Positions 15,523 through 30,200 of a stretch of 64,000 bases of DNA are shown in pieces (position 1 is the stretch's first letter; each line of letters begins with the position of its first letter). Both the position numbers and the translations under genes were made by a program. The notes below the pieces were generated by a model that was given only the letters and a program-made list of their open reading frames with translations, did not search any database and was not told the origin of the DNA. This DNA is from Allodiplogaster sudhausi (taxonomy: Eukaryota > Nematoda > Chromadorea > Rhabditida > Diplogasteridae), in assembly GCA_945643635.1 (NCBI GenBank), contig CALZFC010000041.1:1-64000 (forward strand), given 5' to 3'.

Positions 15523-17967
15523 ATATATATATATATATATAATAACTAATTAATTACAGTACGCCTTCACTGCTCGTGGACTATGGACGAAAGGTGGACT
15601 ATTTAAATTTTATATTAATATTTACAAGGGTAAAATAAAATGTATATTGAGGTTTAGGATAAATATATATATATATAATAACTAATTAATTACAGTACGC
15701 CTTCACTGCTCGTGGACTATGGACGAAAGGTGGACTATTTAAATTTTATATTAATATTTACAAGGGTAAAATAAAATGTATATTGAGGTTTAGGATAAAT
15801 ATATATATATAAATAACTAATTAATTACAGTACGCCTTCACTGCTCGTGGACTATGGACGAAAGGTGGACTATTTAAATTTTATATTAATATTTACAAGG
15901 GTAAAATAAAATGTATATTGAGGTTTAGGATAAATATATATATATATAATAACTAATTAATTACAGTACGCCTTCACTGCTCGTGGACTATGGACGAAAG
16001 GTGGACTATTTAAATTTATATTAATATTTACAAGGGTAAATAAAATGTATATTGAGGTTTAGGATAAATATATATATATAATAACTAATTAATTACAGTA
16101 CGCCTTCACTGCTCGTGGACTATGGACGAAAGGTGGACTATTTAAATTTTATATTAATATTTACAAGGGTAAAATAAAATGTATATTGAGGTTTAGGATA
16201 AATATATATATATATATAATAACTAATTAATTACAGTACGCCTTCACTGCTCGTGGACTATGGACGAAAGGTGGACTATTTAAATTTTATATTAATATTT
16301 ACAAGGGTAAAATAAAATGTATATTGAGGTTTAGGATAAATATATATATATATAATAACTAATTAATTACAGTACGCCTTCACTGCTCGTGGACTATGGA
16401 CGAAAGGTGGACTATTTAAATTTTATATTAATATTTACAAGGGTAAAATAAAATGTATATTGAGGTTTAGGATAAATATATATATATATAATAACTAATT
16501 AATTACAGTACGCCTTCACTGCTCGTGGACTATGGACGAAAGGTGGACTATTTAAATTTTATATTAATATTTACAAGGGTAAAATAAAATGTATATTGAG
16601 GTTTAGGATAAATATATATATATATAATAACTAATTAATTACAGTACGCCTTCACTGCTCGTGGACTATGGACGAAAGGTGGACTATTTAAATTTTATAT
16701 TAATATTTACAAGGGTAAAATAAAATGTATATTGAGGTTTAGGATAAATATATATATATATATAATAACTAATTAATTACAGTACGCCTTCACTGCTCGT
16801 GGACTATGGACGAAAGGTGGACTATTTAAATTTTATATTAATATTTACAAGGGTAAAATAAAATGTATATTGAGGTTTAGGATAAATATATATATATATA
16901 ATAACTAATTAATTACAGTACGCCTTCACTGCTCGTGGACTATGGACGAAAGGTGGACTATTTAAATTTTATATTAATATTTACAAGGGTAAAATAAAAT
17001 GTATATTGAGGTTTAGGATAAATATATATATATATATATAACTAATTAATTACAGTACGCCTTCACTGCTCGTGGACTATGGACGAAAGGTGGACTATTT
17101 AAATTTTATATTAATATTTACAAGGGTAAAATAAAATGTATATTGAGGTTTAGGATAAATATATATATATAATAACTAATTAATTACAGTACGCCTTCAC
17201 TGCTCGTGGACTATGGACGAAAGGTGGACTATTTAAATTTTATATTAATATTTACAAGGGTAAAATAAAATGTATATTGAGGTTTAGGATAAATATATAT
17301 ATATATAATAAACTAATTAATTACAGTACGCCTTCACTGCTCGTGGACTATGGACGAAAGGTGGACTATTTAAATTTTATATTAATATTTACAAGGGTAA
17401 AATAAAATGTATATTGAGGTTTAGGATAAATATATATATATATAATAACTAATTAATTACAGTACGCCTTCACTGCTCGTGGACTATGGACGAAAGGTGG
17501 ACTATTTAAATTTTATATTAATATTTACAAGGGTAAAATAAAATGTATATTGAGGTTTAGGATAAATATATATATATATATAATAACTAATTAATTACAG
17601 TACGCCTTCACTGCTCGTGGACTATGGACGAAAGGTGGACTATTTAAATTTTATATTAATATTTACAAGGGTAAAATAAAATGTATATTGAGGTTTAGGA
17701 TAAATATATATATATAATAACTAATTAATTACAGTACGCCTTCACTGCTCGTGGACTATGGACGAAAGGTGGACTATTTAAATTTTATATTAATATTTAC
17801 AAGGGTAAAATAAAATGTATATTGAGGTTTAGGATAAATATATATATATAATAACTAATTAATTACAGTACGCCTTCACTGCTCGTGGACTATGGACGAA
17901 AGGTGGACTATTTAAATTTTATATTAATATTTACAAGGGTAAAATAAAATGTATATTGAGGTTTAGG

Positions 17968-17971
<4 letters not shown>

Positions 17972-18004
<33 letters not shown>
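17972..18004. repeat. Expanded TA tract, 33 nt, with altered tail
   Basis: The run is A(TA)16, followed by ATATAATAATTACAG, so the normal ATAACTAATTAATT tail is lost. The unit (17865-18015) is 151 bp. Confidence 0.85.
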
Positions 18005-18009
<5 letters not shown>

Positions 18010-18151
18010 ATAATTACAGTACGCCTTCACTGCTCGTGGACTATGGACGAAAGGTGGACTATTTAAATTTTATATTAATATTTACAAGGGTAAAATAAAA
18101 TGTATATTGAGGTTTAGGATAAATATATATATATATAATAACTAATTAATT

Positions 18152-19777
18152 ACAGTACGCCTTCACTGCTCGTGGACTATGGACGAAAGGTGGACTATTT
18201 AAATTTTATATTAATATTTACAAGGGTAAAATAAAATGTATATTGAGGTTTAGGATAAATATATATATATAATAACTAATTAATTACAGTACGCCTTCAC
18301 TGCTCGTGGACTATGGACGAAAGGTGGACTATTTAAATTTTATATTAATATTTACAAGGGTAAAATAAAATGTATATTGAGGTTTAGGATAAATATATAT
18401 ATATATAATAACTAATTAATTACAGTACGCCTTCACTGCTCGTGGACTATGGACGAAAGGTGGACTATTTAAATTTTATATTAATATTTACAAGGGTAAA
18501 ATAAAATGTATATTGAGGTTTAGGATAAATATATATATATATAATAACTAATTAATTACAGTACGCCTTCACTGCTCGTGGACTATGGACGAAAGGTGGA
18601 CTATTTAAATTTTATATTAATATTTACAAGGGTAAAATAAAATGTATATTGAGGTTTAGGATAAATATATATATATATAATAACTAATTAATTACAGTAC
18701 GCCTTCACTGCTCGTGGACTATGGACGAAAGGTGGACTATTTAAATTTTATATTAATATTTACAAGGGTAAAATAAAATGTATATTGAGGTTTAGGATAA
18801 ATATATATATATAATAACTAATTAATTACAGTACGCCTTCACTGCTCGTGGACTATGGACGAAAGGTGGACTATTTAAATTTTATATTAATATTTACAAG
18901 GGTAAAATAAAATGTATATTGAGGTTTAGGATAAATATATATATATATAATAACTAATTAATTACAGTACGCCTTCACTGCTCGTGGACTATGGACGAAA
19001 GGTGGACTATTTAAATTTTATATTAATATTTACAAGGGTAAAATAAAATGTATATTGAGGTTTAGGATAAATATATATATATATAATAACTAATTAATTA
19101 CAGTACGCCTTCACTGCTCGTGGACTATGGACGAAAGGTGGACTATTTAAATTTTATATTAATATTTACAAGGGTAAAATAAAATGTATATTGAGGTTTA
19201 GGATAAATATATATATATATAATAACTAATTAATTACAGTACGCCTTCACTGCTCGTGGACTATGGACGAAAGGTGGACTATTTAAATTTTATATTAATA
19301 TTTACAAGGGTAAAATAAAATGTATATTGAGGTTTAGGATAAATATATATATATAATAACTAATTAATTACAGTACGCCTTCACTGCTCGTGGACTATGG
19401 ACGAAAGGTGGACTATTTAAATTTTATATTAATATTTACAAGGGTAAAATAAAATGTATATTGAGGTTTAGGATAAATATATATATATATAATAACTAAT
19501 TAATTACAGTACGCCTTCACTGCTCGTGGACTATGGACGAAAGGTGGACTATTTAAATTTTATATTAATATTTACAAGGGTAAAATAAAATGTATATTGA
19601 GGTTTAGGATAAATATATATATATATAATAACTAATTAATTACAGTACGCCTTCACTGCTCGTGGACTATGGACGAAAGGTGGACTATTTAAATTTTATA
19701 TTAATATTTACAAGGGTAAAATAAAATGTATATTGAGGTTTAGGATAAATATATATATATATAATAACTAATTAATT
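18152..19777 (+). repeat. Local higher-order repeat: 542-bp tetramer, three copies
   Basis: Heads at 18152, 18286, 18422, 18558, 18694, 18828, 18964, 19100, 19236, 19370, 19506, 19642 and 19778 give unit lengths 134-136-136-136 three times over. Since the units are otherwise identical, this is a perfect 542-bp block in three tandem copies. Higher-order repeats of this kind are known to arise by unequal exchange of multi-unit blocks. The pattern fades on both sides (136 before; 135, 136, 134, 139 after). Confidence 0.65.
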
Positions 19778-21660
19778 ACAGTACGCCTTCACTGCTCGTG
19801 GACTATGGACGAAAGGTGGACTATTTAAATTTTATATTAATATTTACAAGGGTAAAATAAAATGTATATTGAGGTTTAGGATAAATATATATATATATAT
19901 AACTAATTAATTACAGTACGCCTTCACTGCTCGTGGACTATGGACGAAAGGTGGACTATTTAAATTTTATATTAATATTTACAAGGGTAAAATAAAATGT
20001 ATATTGAGGTTTAGGATAAATATATATATATATAATAACTAATTAATTACAGTACGCCTTCACTGCTCGTGGACTATGGACGAAAGGTGGACTATTTAAA
20101 TTTTATATTAATATTTACAAGGGTAAAATAAAATGTATATTGAGGTTTAGGATAAATATATATATATAATAACTAATTAATTACAGTACGCCTTCACTGC
20201 TCGTGGACTATGGACGAAAGGTGGACTATTTAAATTTTATATTAATATTTACAAGGGTAAAATAAAATGTATATTGAGGTTTAGGATAAATATATATATA
20301 TATATATATAACTAATTAATTACAGTACGCCTTCACTGCTCGTGGACTATGGACGAAAGGTGGACTATTTAAATTTTATATTAATATTTACAAGGGTAAA
20401 ATAAAATGTATATTGAGGTTTAGGATAAATATATATATATATAATAACTAATTAATTACAGTACGCCTTCACTGCTCGTGGACTATGGACGAAAGGTGGA
20501 CTATTTAAATTTTATATTAATATTTACAAGGGTAAAATAAAATGTATATTGAGGTTTAGGATAAATATATATATATATAATAACTAATTAATTACAGTAC
20601 GCCTTCACTGCTCGTGGACTATGGACGAAAGGTGGACTATTTAAATTTTATATTAATATTTACAAGGGTAAAATAAAATGTATATTGAGGTTTAGGATAA
20701 ATATATATATATATAATAACTAATTAATTACAGTACGCCTTCACTGCTCGTGGACTATGGACGAAAGGTGGACTATTTAAATTTTATATTAATATTTACA
20801 AGGGTAAAATAAAATGTATATTGAGGTTTAGGATAAATATATATATATATATAATAACTAATTAATTACAGTACGCCTTCACTGCTCGTGGACTATGGAC
20901 GAAAGGTGGACTATTTAAATTTTATATTAATATTTACAAGGGTAAAATAAAATGTATATTGAGGTTTAGGATAAATATATATATATATATAATAACTAAT
21001 TAATTACAGTACGCCTTCACTGCTCGTGGACTATGGACGAAAGGTGGACTATTTAAATTTTATATTAATATTTACAAGGGTAAAATAAAATGTATATTGA
21101 GGTTTAGGATAAATATATATATATATATAATAACTAATTAATTACAGTACGCCTTCACTGCTCGTGGACTATGGACGAAAGGTGGACTATTTAAATTTTA
21201 TATTAATATTTACAAGGGTAAAATAAAATGTATATTGAGGTTTAGGATAAATATATATATATATAATAACTAATTAATTACAGTACGCCTTCACTGCTCG
21301 TGGACTATGGACGAAAGGTGGACTATTTAAATTTTATATTAATATTTACAAGGGTAAAATAAAATGTATATTGAGGTTTAGGATAAATATATATATATAT
21401 ATATAATAACTAATTAATTACAGTACGCCTTCACTGCTCGTGGACTATGGACGAAAGGTGGACTATTTAAATTTTATATTAATATTTACAAGGGTAAAAT
21501 AAAATGTATATTGAGGTTTAGGATAAATATATATATATATATAATAACTAATTAATTACAGTACGCCTTCACTGCTCGTGGACTATGGACGAAAGGTGGA
21601 CTATTTAAATTTTATATTAATATTTACAAGGGTAAAATAAAATGTATATTGAGGTTTAGG

Positions 21661-21664
<4 letters not shown>

Positions 21665-21699
<35 letters not shown>
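21665..21699. repeat. Expanded TA tract, 35 nt
   Basis: The run is A(TA)17, the second longest in the window, and leads into ATTAATTAATTACAG with the AACT of the tail lost. The unit (21558-21710) is 153 bp. Confidence 0.85.
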
Positions 21700-21704
<5 letters not shown>

Positions 21705-23981
21705 TTAATTACAGTACGCCTTCACTGCTCGTGGACTATGGACGAAAGGTGGACTATTTAAATTTTATATTAATATTTACAAGGGTAAAATAAAATGTAT
21801 ATTGAGGTTTAGGATAAATATATATATATATAATAACTAATTAATTACAGTACGCCTTCACTGCTCGTGGACTATGGACGAAAGGTGGACTATTTAAATT
21901 TTATATTAATATTTACAAGGGTAAAATAAAATGTATATTGAGGTTTAGGATAAATATATATATATATATAACTAATTAATTACAGTACGCCTTCACTGCT
22001 CGTGGACTATGGACGAAAGGTGGACTATTTAAATTTTATATTAATATTTACAAGGGTAAAATAAAATGTATATTGAGGTTTAGGATAAATATATATATAT
22101 ATATAATAACTAATTAATTACAGTACGCCTTCACTGCTCGTGGACTATGGACGAAAGGTGGACTATTTAAATTTTATATTAATATTTACAAGGGTAAAAT
22201 AAAATGTATATTGAGGTTTAGGATAAATATATATATATAATAACTAATTAATTACAGTACGCCTTCACTGCTCGTGGACTATGGACGAAAGGTGGACTAT
22301 TTAAATTTTATATTAATATTTACAAGGGTAAAATAAAATGTATATTGAGGTTTAGGATAAATATATATATATATAATAACTAATTAATTACAGTACGCCT
22401 TCACTGCTCGTGGACTATGGACGAAAGGTGGACTATTTAAATTTTATATTAATATTTACAAGGGTAAAATAAAATGTATATTGAGGTTTAGGATAAATAT
22501 ATATATATATAATAACTAATTAATTACAGTACGCCTTCACTGCTCGTGGACTATGGACGAAAGGTGGACTATTTAAATTTTATATTAATATTTACAAGGG
22601 TAAAATAAAATGTATATTGAGGTTTAGGATAAATATATATATATATAATAACTAATTAATTACAGTACGCCTTCACTGCTCGTGGACTATGGACGAAAGG
22701 TGGACTATTTAAATTTTATATTAATATTTACAAGGGTAAAATAAAATGTATATTGAGGTTTAGGATAAATATATATATATAATAACTAATTAATTACAGT
22801 ACGCCTTCACTGCTCGTGGACTATGGACGAAAGGTGGACTATTTAAATTTTATATTAATATTTACAAGGGTAAAATAAAATGTATATTGAGGTTTAGGAT
22901 AAATATATATATATATAATAACTAATTAATTACAGTACGCCTTCACTGCTCGTGGACTATGGACGAAAGGTGGACTATTTAAATTTTATATTAATATTTA
23001 CAAGGGTAAAATAAAATGTATATTGAGGTTTAGGATAAATATATATATATAATAACTAATTAATTACAGTACGCCTTCACTGCTCGTGGACTATGGACGA
23101 AAGGTGGACTATTTAAATTTTATATTAATATTTACAAGGGTAAAATAAAATGTATATTGAGGTTTAGGATAAATATATATATATATATAATAACTAATTA
23201 ATTACAGTACGCCTTCACTGCTCGTGGACTATGGACGAAAGGTGGACTATTTAAATTTTATATTAATATTTACAAGGGTAAAATAAAATGTATATTGAGG
23301 TTTAGGATAAATATATATATATATAATAACTAATTAATTACAGTACGCCTTCACTGCTCGTGGACTATGGACGAAAGGTGGACTATTTAAATTTTATATT
23401 AATATTTACAAGGGTAAAATAAAATGTATATTGAGGTTTAGGATAAATATATATATATATAACTAATTAATTACAGTACGCCTTCACTGCTCGTGGACTA
23501 TGGACGAAAGGTGGACTATTTAAATTTTATATTAATATTTACAAGGGTAAAATAAAATGTATATTGAGGTTTAGGATAAATATATATATATAATAACTAA
23601 TTAATTACAGTACGCCTTCACTGCTCGTGGACTATGGACGAAAGGTGGACTATTTAAATTTTATATTAATATTTACAAGGGTAAAATAAAATGTATATTG
23701 AGGTTTAGGATAAATATATATATATATAATAACTAATTAATTACAGTACGCCTTCACTGCTCGTGGACTATGGACGAAAGGTGGACTATTTAAATTTTAT
23801 ATTAATATTTACAAGGGTAAAATAAAATGTATATTGAGGTTTAGGATAAATATATATATATATAATAACTAATTAATTACAGTACGCCTTCACTGCTCGT
23901 GGACTATGGACGAAAGGTGGACTATTTAAATTTTATATTAATATTTACAAGGGTAAAATAAAATGTATATTGAGGTTTAGG

Positions 23982-23985
<4 letters not shown>

Positions 23986-24018
<33 letters not shown>
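23986..24018. repeat. Expanded TA tract, 33 nt
   Basis: The run is A(TA)16 with the ordinary tail ACTAATTAATT retained. The unit (23879-24029) is 151 bp. Confidence 0.85.
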
Positions 24019-24019
<1 letters not shown>

Positions 24020-27000
24020 CTAATTAATTACAGTACGCCTTCACTGCTCGTGGACTATGGACGAAAGGTGGACTATTTAAATTTTATATTAATATTTACA
24101 AGGGTAAAATAAAATGTATATTGAGGTTTAGGATAAATATATATATATATAATAACTAATTAATTACAGTACGCCTTCACTGCTCGTGGACTATGGACGA
24201 AAGGTGGACTATTTAAATTTTATATTAATATTTACAAGGGTAAAATAAAATGTATATTGAGGTTTAGGATAAATATATATATATATAATAACTAATTAAT
24301 TACAGTACGCCTTCACTGCTCGTGGACTATGGACGAAAGGTGGACTATTTAAATTTTATATTAATATTTACAAGGGTAAAATAAAATGTATATTGAGGTT
24401 TAGGATAAATATATATATATATAATAACTAATTAATTACAGTACGCCTTCACTGCTCGTGGACTATGGACGAAAGGTGGACTATTTAAATTTTATATTAA
24501 TATTTACAAGGGTAAAATAAAATGTATATTGAGGTTTAGGATAAATATATATATATATAATAATACTAATTAATTACAGTACGCCTTCACTGCTCGTGGA
24601 CTATGGACGAAAGGTGGACTATTTAAATTTTATATTAATATTTACAAGGGTAAAATAAAATGTATATTGAGGTTTAGGATAAATATATATATATATATAA
24701 CTAATTAATTACAGTACGCCTTCACTGCTCGTGGACTATGGACGAAAGGTGGACTATTTAAATTTTATATTAATATTTACAAGGGTAAAATAAAATGTAT
24801 ATTGAGGTTTAGGATAAATATATATATATAATAACTAATTAATTACAGTACGCCTTCACTGCTCGTGGACTATGGACGAAAGGTGGACTATTTAAATTTT
24901 ATATTAATATTTACAAGGGTAAAATAAAATGTATATTGAGGTTTAGGATAAATATATATATATAATAACTAATTAATTACAGTACGCCTTCACTGCTCGT
25001 GGACTATGGACGAAAGGTGGACTATTTAAATTTTATATTAATATTTACAAGGGTAAAATAAAATGTATATTGAGGTTTAGGATAAATATATATATATATA
25101 TATATAACTAATTAATTACAGTACGCCTTCACTGCTCGTGGACTATGGACGAAAGGTGGACTATTTAAATTTATATTAATATTTACAAGGGTAAAATAAA
25201 ATGTATATTGAGGTTTAGGATAAATATATATATATAATAACTAATTAATTACAGTACGCCTTCACTGCTCGTGGACTATGGACGAAAGGTGGACTATTTA
25301 AATTTTATATTAATATTTACAAGGGTAAAATAAAATGTATATTGAGGTTTAGGATAAATATATATATATATAATAACTAATTAATTACAGTACGCCTTCA
25401 CTGCTCGTGGACTATGGACGAAAGGTGGACTATTTAAATTTTATATTAATATTTACAAGGGTAAAATAAAATGTATATTGAGGTTTAGGATAAATATATA
25501 TATATATAATAACTAATTAATTACAGTACGCCTTCACTGCTCGTGGACTATGGACGAAAGGTGGACTATTTAAATTTTATATTAATATTTACAAGGGTAA
25601 AATAAAATGTATATTGAGGTTTAGGATAAATATATATATATATAATAACTAATTAATTACAGTACGCCTTCACTGCTCGTGGACTATGGACGAAAGGTGG
25701 ACTATTTAAATTTTATATTAATATTTACAAGGGTAAAATAAAATGTATATTGAGGTTTAGGATAAATATATATATATATATAACTAATTAATTACAGTAC
25801 GCCTTCACTGCTCGTGGACTATGGACGAAAGGTGGACTATTTAAATTTTATATTAATATTTACAAGGGTAAAATAAAATGTATATTGAGGTTTAGGATAA
25901 ATATATATATATATAATAACTAATTAATTACAGTACGCCTTCACTGCTCGTGGACTATGGACGAAAGGTGGACTATTTAAATTTTATATTAATATTTACA
26001 AGGGTAAAATAAAATGTATATTGAGGTTTAGGATAAATATATATATATATAATAACTAATTAATTACAGTACGCCTTCACTGCTCGTGGACTATGGACGA
26101 AAGGTGGACTATTTAAATTTTATATTAATATTTACAAGGGTAAAATAAAATGTATATTGAGGTTTAGGATAAATATATATATATATAATAACTAATTAAT
26201 TACAGTACGCCTTCACTGCTCGTGGACTATGGACGAAAGGTGGACTATTTAAATTTTATATTAATATTTACAAGGGTAAAATAAAATGTATATTGAGGTT
26301 TAGGATAAATATATATATATAATAACTAATTAATTACAGTACGCCTTCACTGCTCGTGGACTATGGACGAAAGGTGGACTATTTAAATTTTATATTAATA
26401 TTTACAAGGGTAAAATAAAATGTATATTGAGGTTTAGGATAAATATATATATATATAATAACTAATTAATTACAGTACGCCTTCACTGCTCGTGGACTAT
26501 GGACGAAAGGTGGACTATTTAAATTTTATATTAATATTTACAAGGGTAAAATAAAATGTATATTGAGGTTTAGGATAAATATATATATATATATAATAAC
26601 TAATTAATTACAGTACGCCTTCACTGCTCGTGGACTATGGACGAAAGGTGGACTATTTAAATTTTATATTAATATTTACAAGGGTAAAATAAAATGTATA
26701 TTGAGGTTTAGGATAAATATATATATATATAATAACTAATTAATTACAGTACGCCTTCACTGCTCGTGGACTATGGACGAAAGGTGGACTATTTAAATTT
26801 TATATTAATATTTACAAGGGTAAAATAAAATGTATATTGAGGTTTAGGATAAATATATATATATATATAATAACTAATTAATTACAGTACGCCTTCACTG
26901 CTCGTGGACTATGGACGAAAGGTGGACTATTTAAATTTTATATTAATATTTACAAGGGTAAAATAAAATGTATATTGAGGTTTAGGATAAATATATATAT

Positions 27001-27257
27001 ATATAATAACTAATTAATTACAGTACGCCTTCACTGCTCGTGGACTATGGACGAAAGGTGGACTATTTAAATTTTATATTAATATTTACAAGGGTAAAAT
27101 AAAATGTATATTGAGGTTTAGGATAAATATATATATATATATAACTAATTAATTACAGTACGCCTTCACTGCTCGTGGACTATGGACGAAAGGTGGACTA
27201 TTTAAATTTTATATTAATATTTACAAGGGTAAAATAAAATGTATATTGAGGTTTAGG

Positions 27258-27293
<36 letters not shown>

Positions 27294-30200
27294 TTAATTA
27301 CAGTACGCCTTCACTGCTCGTGGACTATGGACGAAAGGTGGACTATTTAAATTTTATATTAATATTTACAAGGGTAAAATAAAATGTATATTGAGGTTTA
27401 GGATAAATATATATATATATATATAATAACTAATTAATTACAGTACGCCTTCACTGCTCGTGGACTATGGACGAAAGGTGGACTATTTAAATTTTATATT
27501 AATATTTACAAGGGTAAAATAAAATGTATATTGAGGTTTAGGATAAATATATATATATATAACTAATTAATTACAGTACGCCTTCACTGCTCGTGGACTA
27601 TGGACGAAAGGTGGACTATTTAAATTTTATATTAATATTTACAAGGGTAAAATAAAATGTATATTGAGGTTTAGGATAAATATATATATATATATATAAC
27701 TAATTAATTACAGTACGCCTTCACTGCTCGTGGACTATGGACGAAAGGTGGACTATTTAAATTTTATATTAATATTTACAAGGGTAAAATAAAATGTATA
27801 TTGAGGTTTAGGATAAATATATATATATATAATAACTAATTAATTACAGTACGCCTTCACTGCTCGTGGACTATGGACGAAAGGTGGACTATTTAAATTT
27901 TATTAATATTTACAAGGGTAAAATAAAATGTATATTGAGGTTTAGGATAAATATATATATATATAATAACTAATTAATTACAGTACGCCTTCACTGCTCG
28001 TGGACTATGGACGAAAGGTGGACTATTTAAATTTTATATTAATATTTACAAGGGTAAAATAAAATGTATATTGAGGTTTAGGATAAATATATATATATAA
28101 TAACTAATTAATTACAGTACGCCTTCACTGCTCGTGGACTATGGACGAAAGGTGGACTATTTAAATTTTATATTAATATTTACAAGGGTAAAATAAAATG
28201 TATATTGAGGTTTAGGATAAATATATATATATATAATAACTAATTAATTACAGTACGCCTTCACTGCTCGTGGACTATGGACGAAAGGTGGACTATTTAA
28301 ATTTTATATTAATATTTACAAGGGTAAAATAAAATGTATATTGAGGTTTAGGATAAATATATATATATATAATAACTAATTAATTACAGTACGCCTTCAC
28401 TGCTCGTGGACTATGGACGAAAGGTGGACTATTTAAATTTTATATTAATATTTACAAGGGTAAAATAAAATGTATATTGAGGTTTAGGATAAATATATAT
28501 ATATATATATATATATACTAATTAATTACAGTACGCCTTCACTGCTCGTGGACTATGGACGAAAGGTGGACTATTTAAATTTTATATTAATATTTACAAG
28601 GGTAAAATAAAATGTATATTGAGGTTTAGGATAAATATATATATATATATATAACTAATTAATTACAGTACGCCTTCACTGCTCGTGGACTATGGACGAA
28701 AGGTGGACTATTTAAATTTTATATTAATATTTACAAGGGTAAAATAAAATGTATATTGAGGTTTAGGATAAATATATATATATATAATAACTAATTAATT
28801 ACAGTACGCCTTCACTGCTCGTGGACTATGGACGAAAGGTGGACTATTTAAATTTTATATTAATATTTACAAGGGTAAAATAAAATGTATATTGAGGTTT
28901 AGGATAAATATATATATATATAATAACTAATTAATTACAGTACGCCTTCACTGCTCGTGGACTATGGACGAAAGGTGGACTATTTAAATTTTATATTAAT
29001 ATTTACAAGGGTAAAATAAAATGTATATTGAGGTTTAGGATAAATATATATATATATAATAACTAATTAATTACAGTACGCCTTCACTGCTCGTGGACTA
29101 TGGACGAAAGGTGGACTATTTAAATTTTATATTAATATTTACAAGGGTAAAATAAAATGTATATTGAGGTTTAGGATAAATATATATATATATAATAACT
29201 AATTAATTACAGTACGCCTTCACTGCTCGTGGACTATGGACGAAAGGTGGACTATTTAAATTTTATATTAATATTTACAAGGGTAAAATAAAATGTATAT
29301 TGAGGTTTAGGATAAATATATATATATATATAACTAATTAATTACAGTACGCCTTCACTGCTCGTGGACTATGGACGAAAGGTGGACTATTTAAATTTTA
29401 TATTAATATTTACAAGGGTAAAATAAAATGTATATTGAGGTTTAGGATAAATATATATATATATATAATAACTAATTAATTACAGTACGCCTTCACTGCT
29501 CGTGGACTATGGACGAAAGGTGGACTATTTAAATTTTATATTAATATTTACAAGGGTAAAATAAAATGTATATTGAGGTTTAGGATAAATATATATATAT
29601 ATAATAACTAATTAATTACAGTACGCCTTCACTGCTCGTGGACTATGGACGAAAGGTGGACTATTTAAATTTTATATTAATATTTACAAGGGTAAAATAA
29701 AATGTATATTGAGGTTTAGGATAAATATATATATATAATAACTAATTAATTACAGTACGCCTTCACTGCTCGTGGACTATGGACGAAAGGTGGACTATTT
29801 AAATTTTATATTAATATTTACAAGGGTAAAATAAAATGTATATTGAGGTTTAGGATAAATATATATATATATAATAACTAATTAATTACAGTACGCCTTC
29901 ACTGCTCGTGGACTATGGACGAAAGGTGGACTATTTAAATTTTATATTAATATTTACAAGGGTAAAATAAAATGTATATTGAGGTTTAGGATAAATATAT
30001 ATATATATAATAACTAATTAATTACAGTACGCCTTCACTGCTCGTGGACTATGGACGAAAGGTGGACTATTTAAATTTTATATTAATATTTACAAGGGTA
30101 AAATAAAATGTATATTGAGGTTTAGGATAAATATATATATATATAATAACTAATTAATTACAGTACGCCTTCACTGCTCGTGGACTATGGACGAAAGGTG

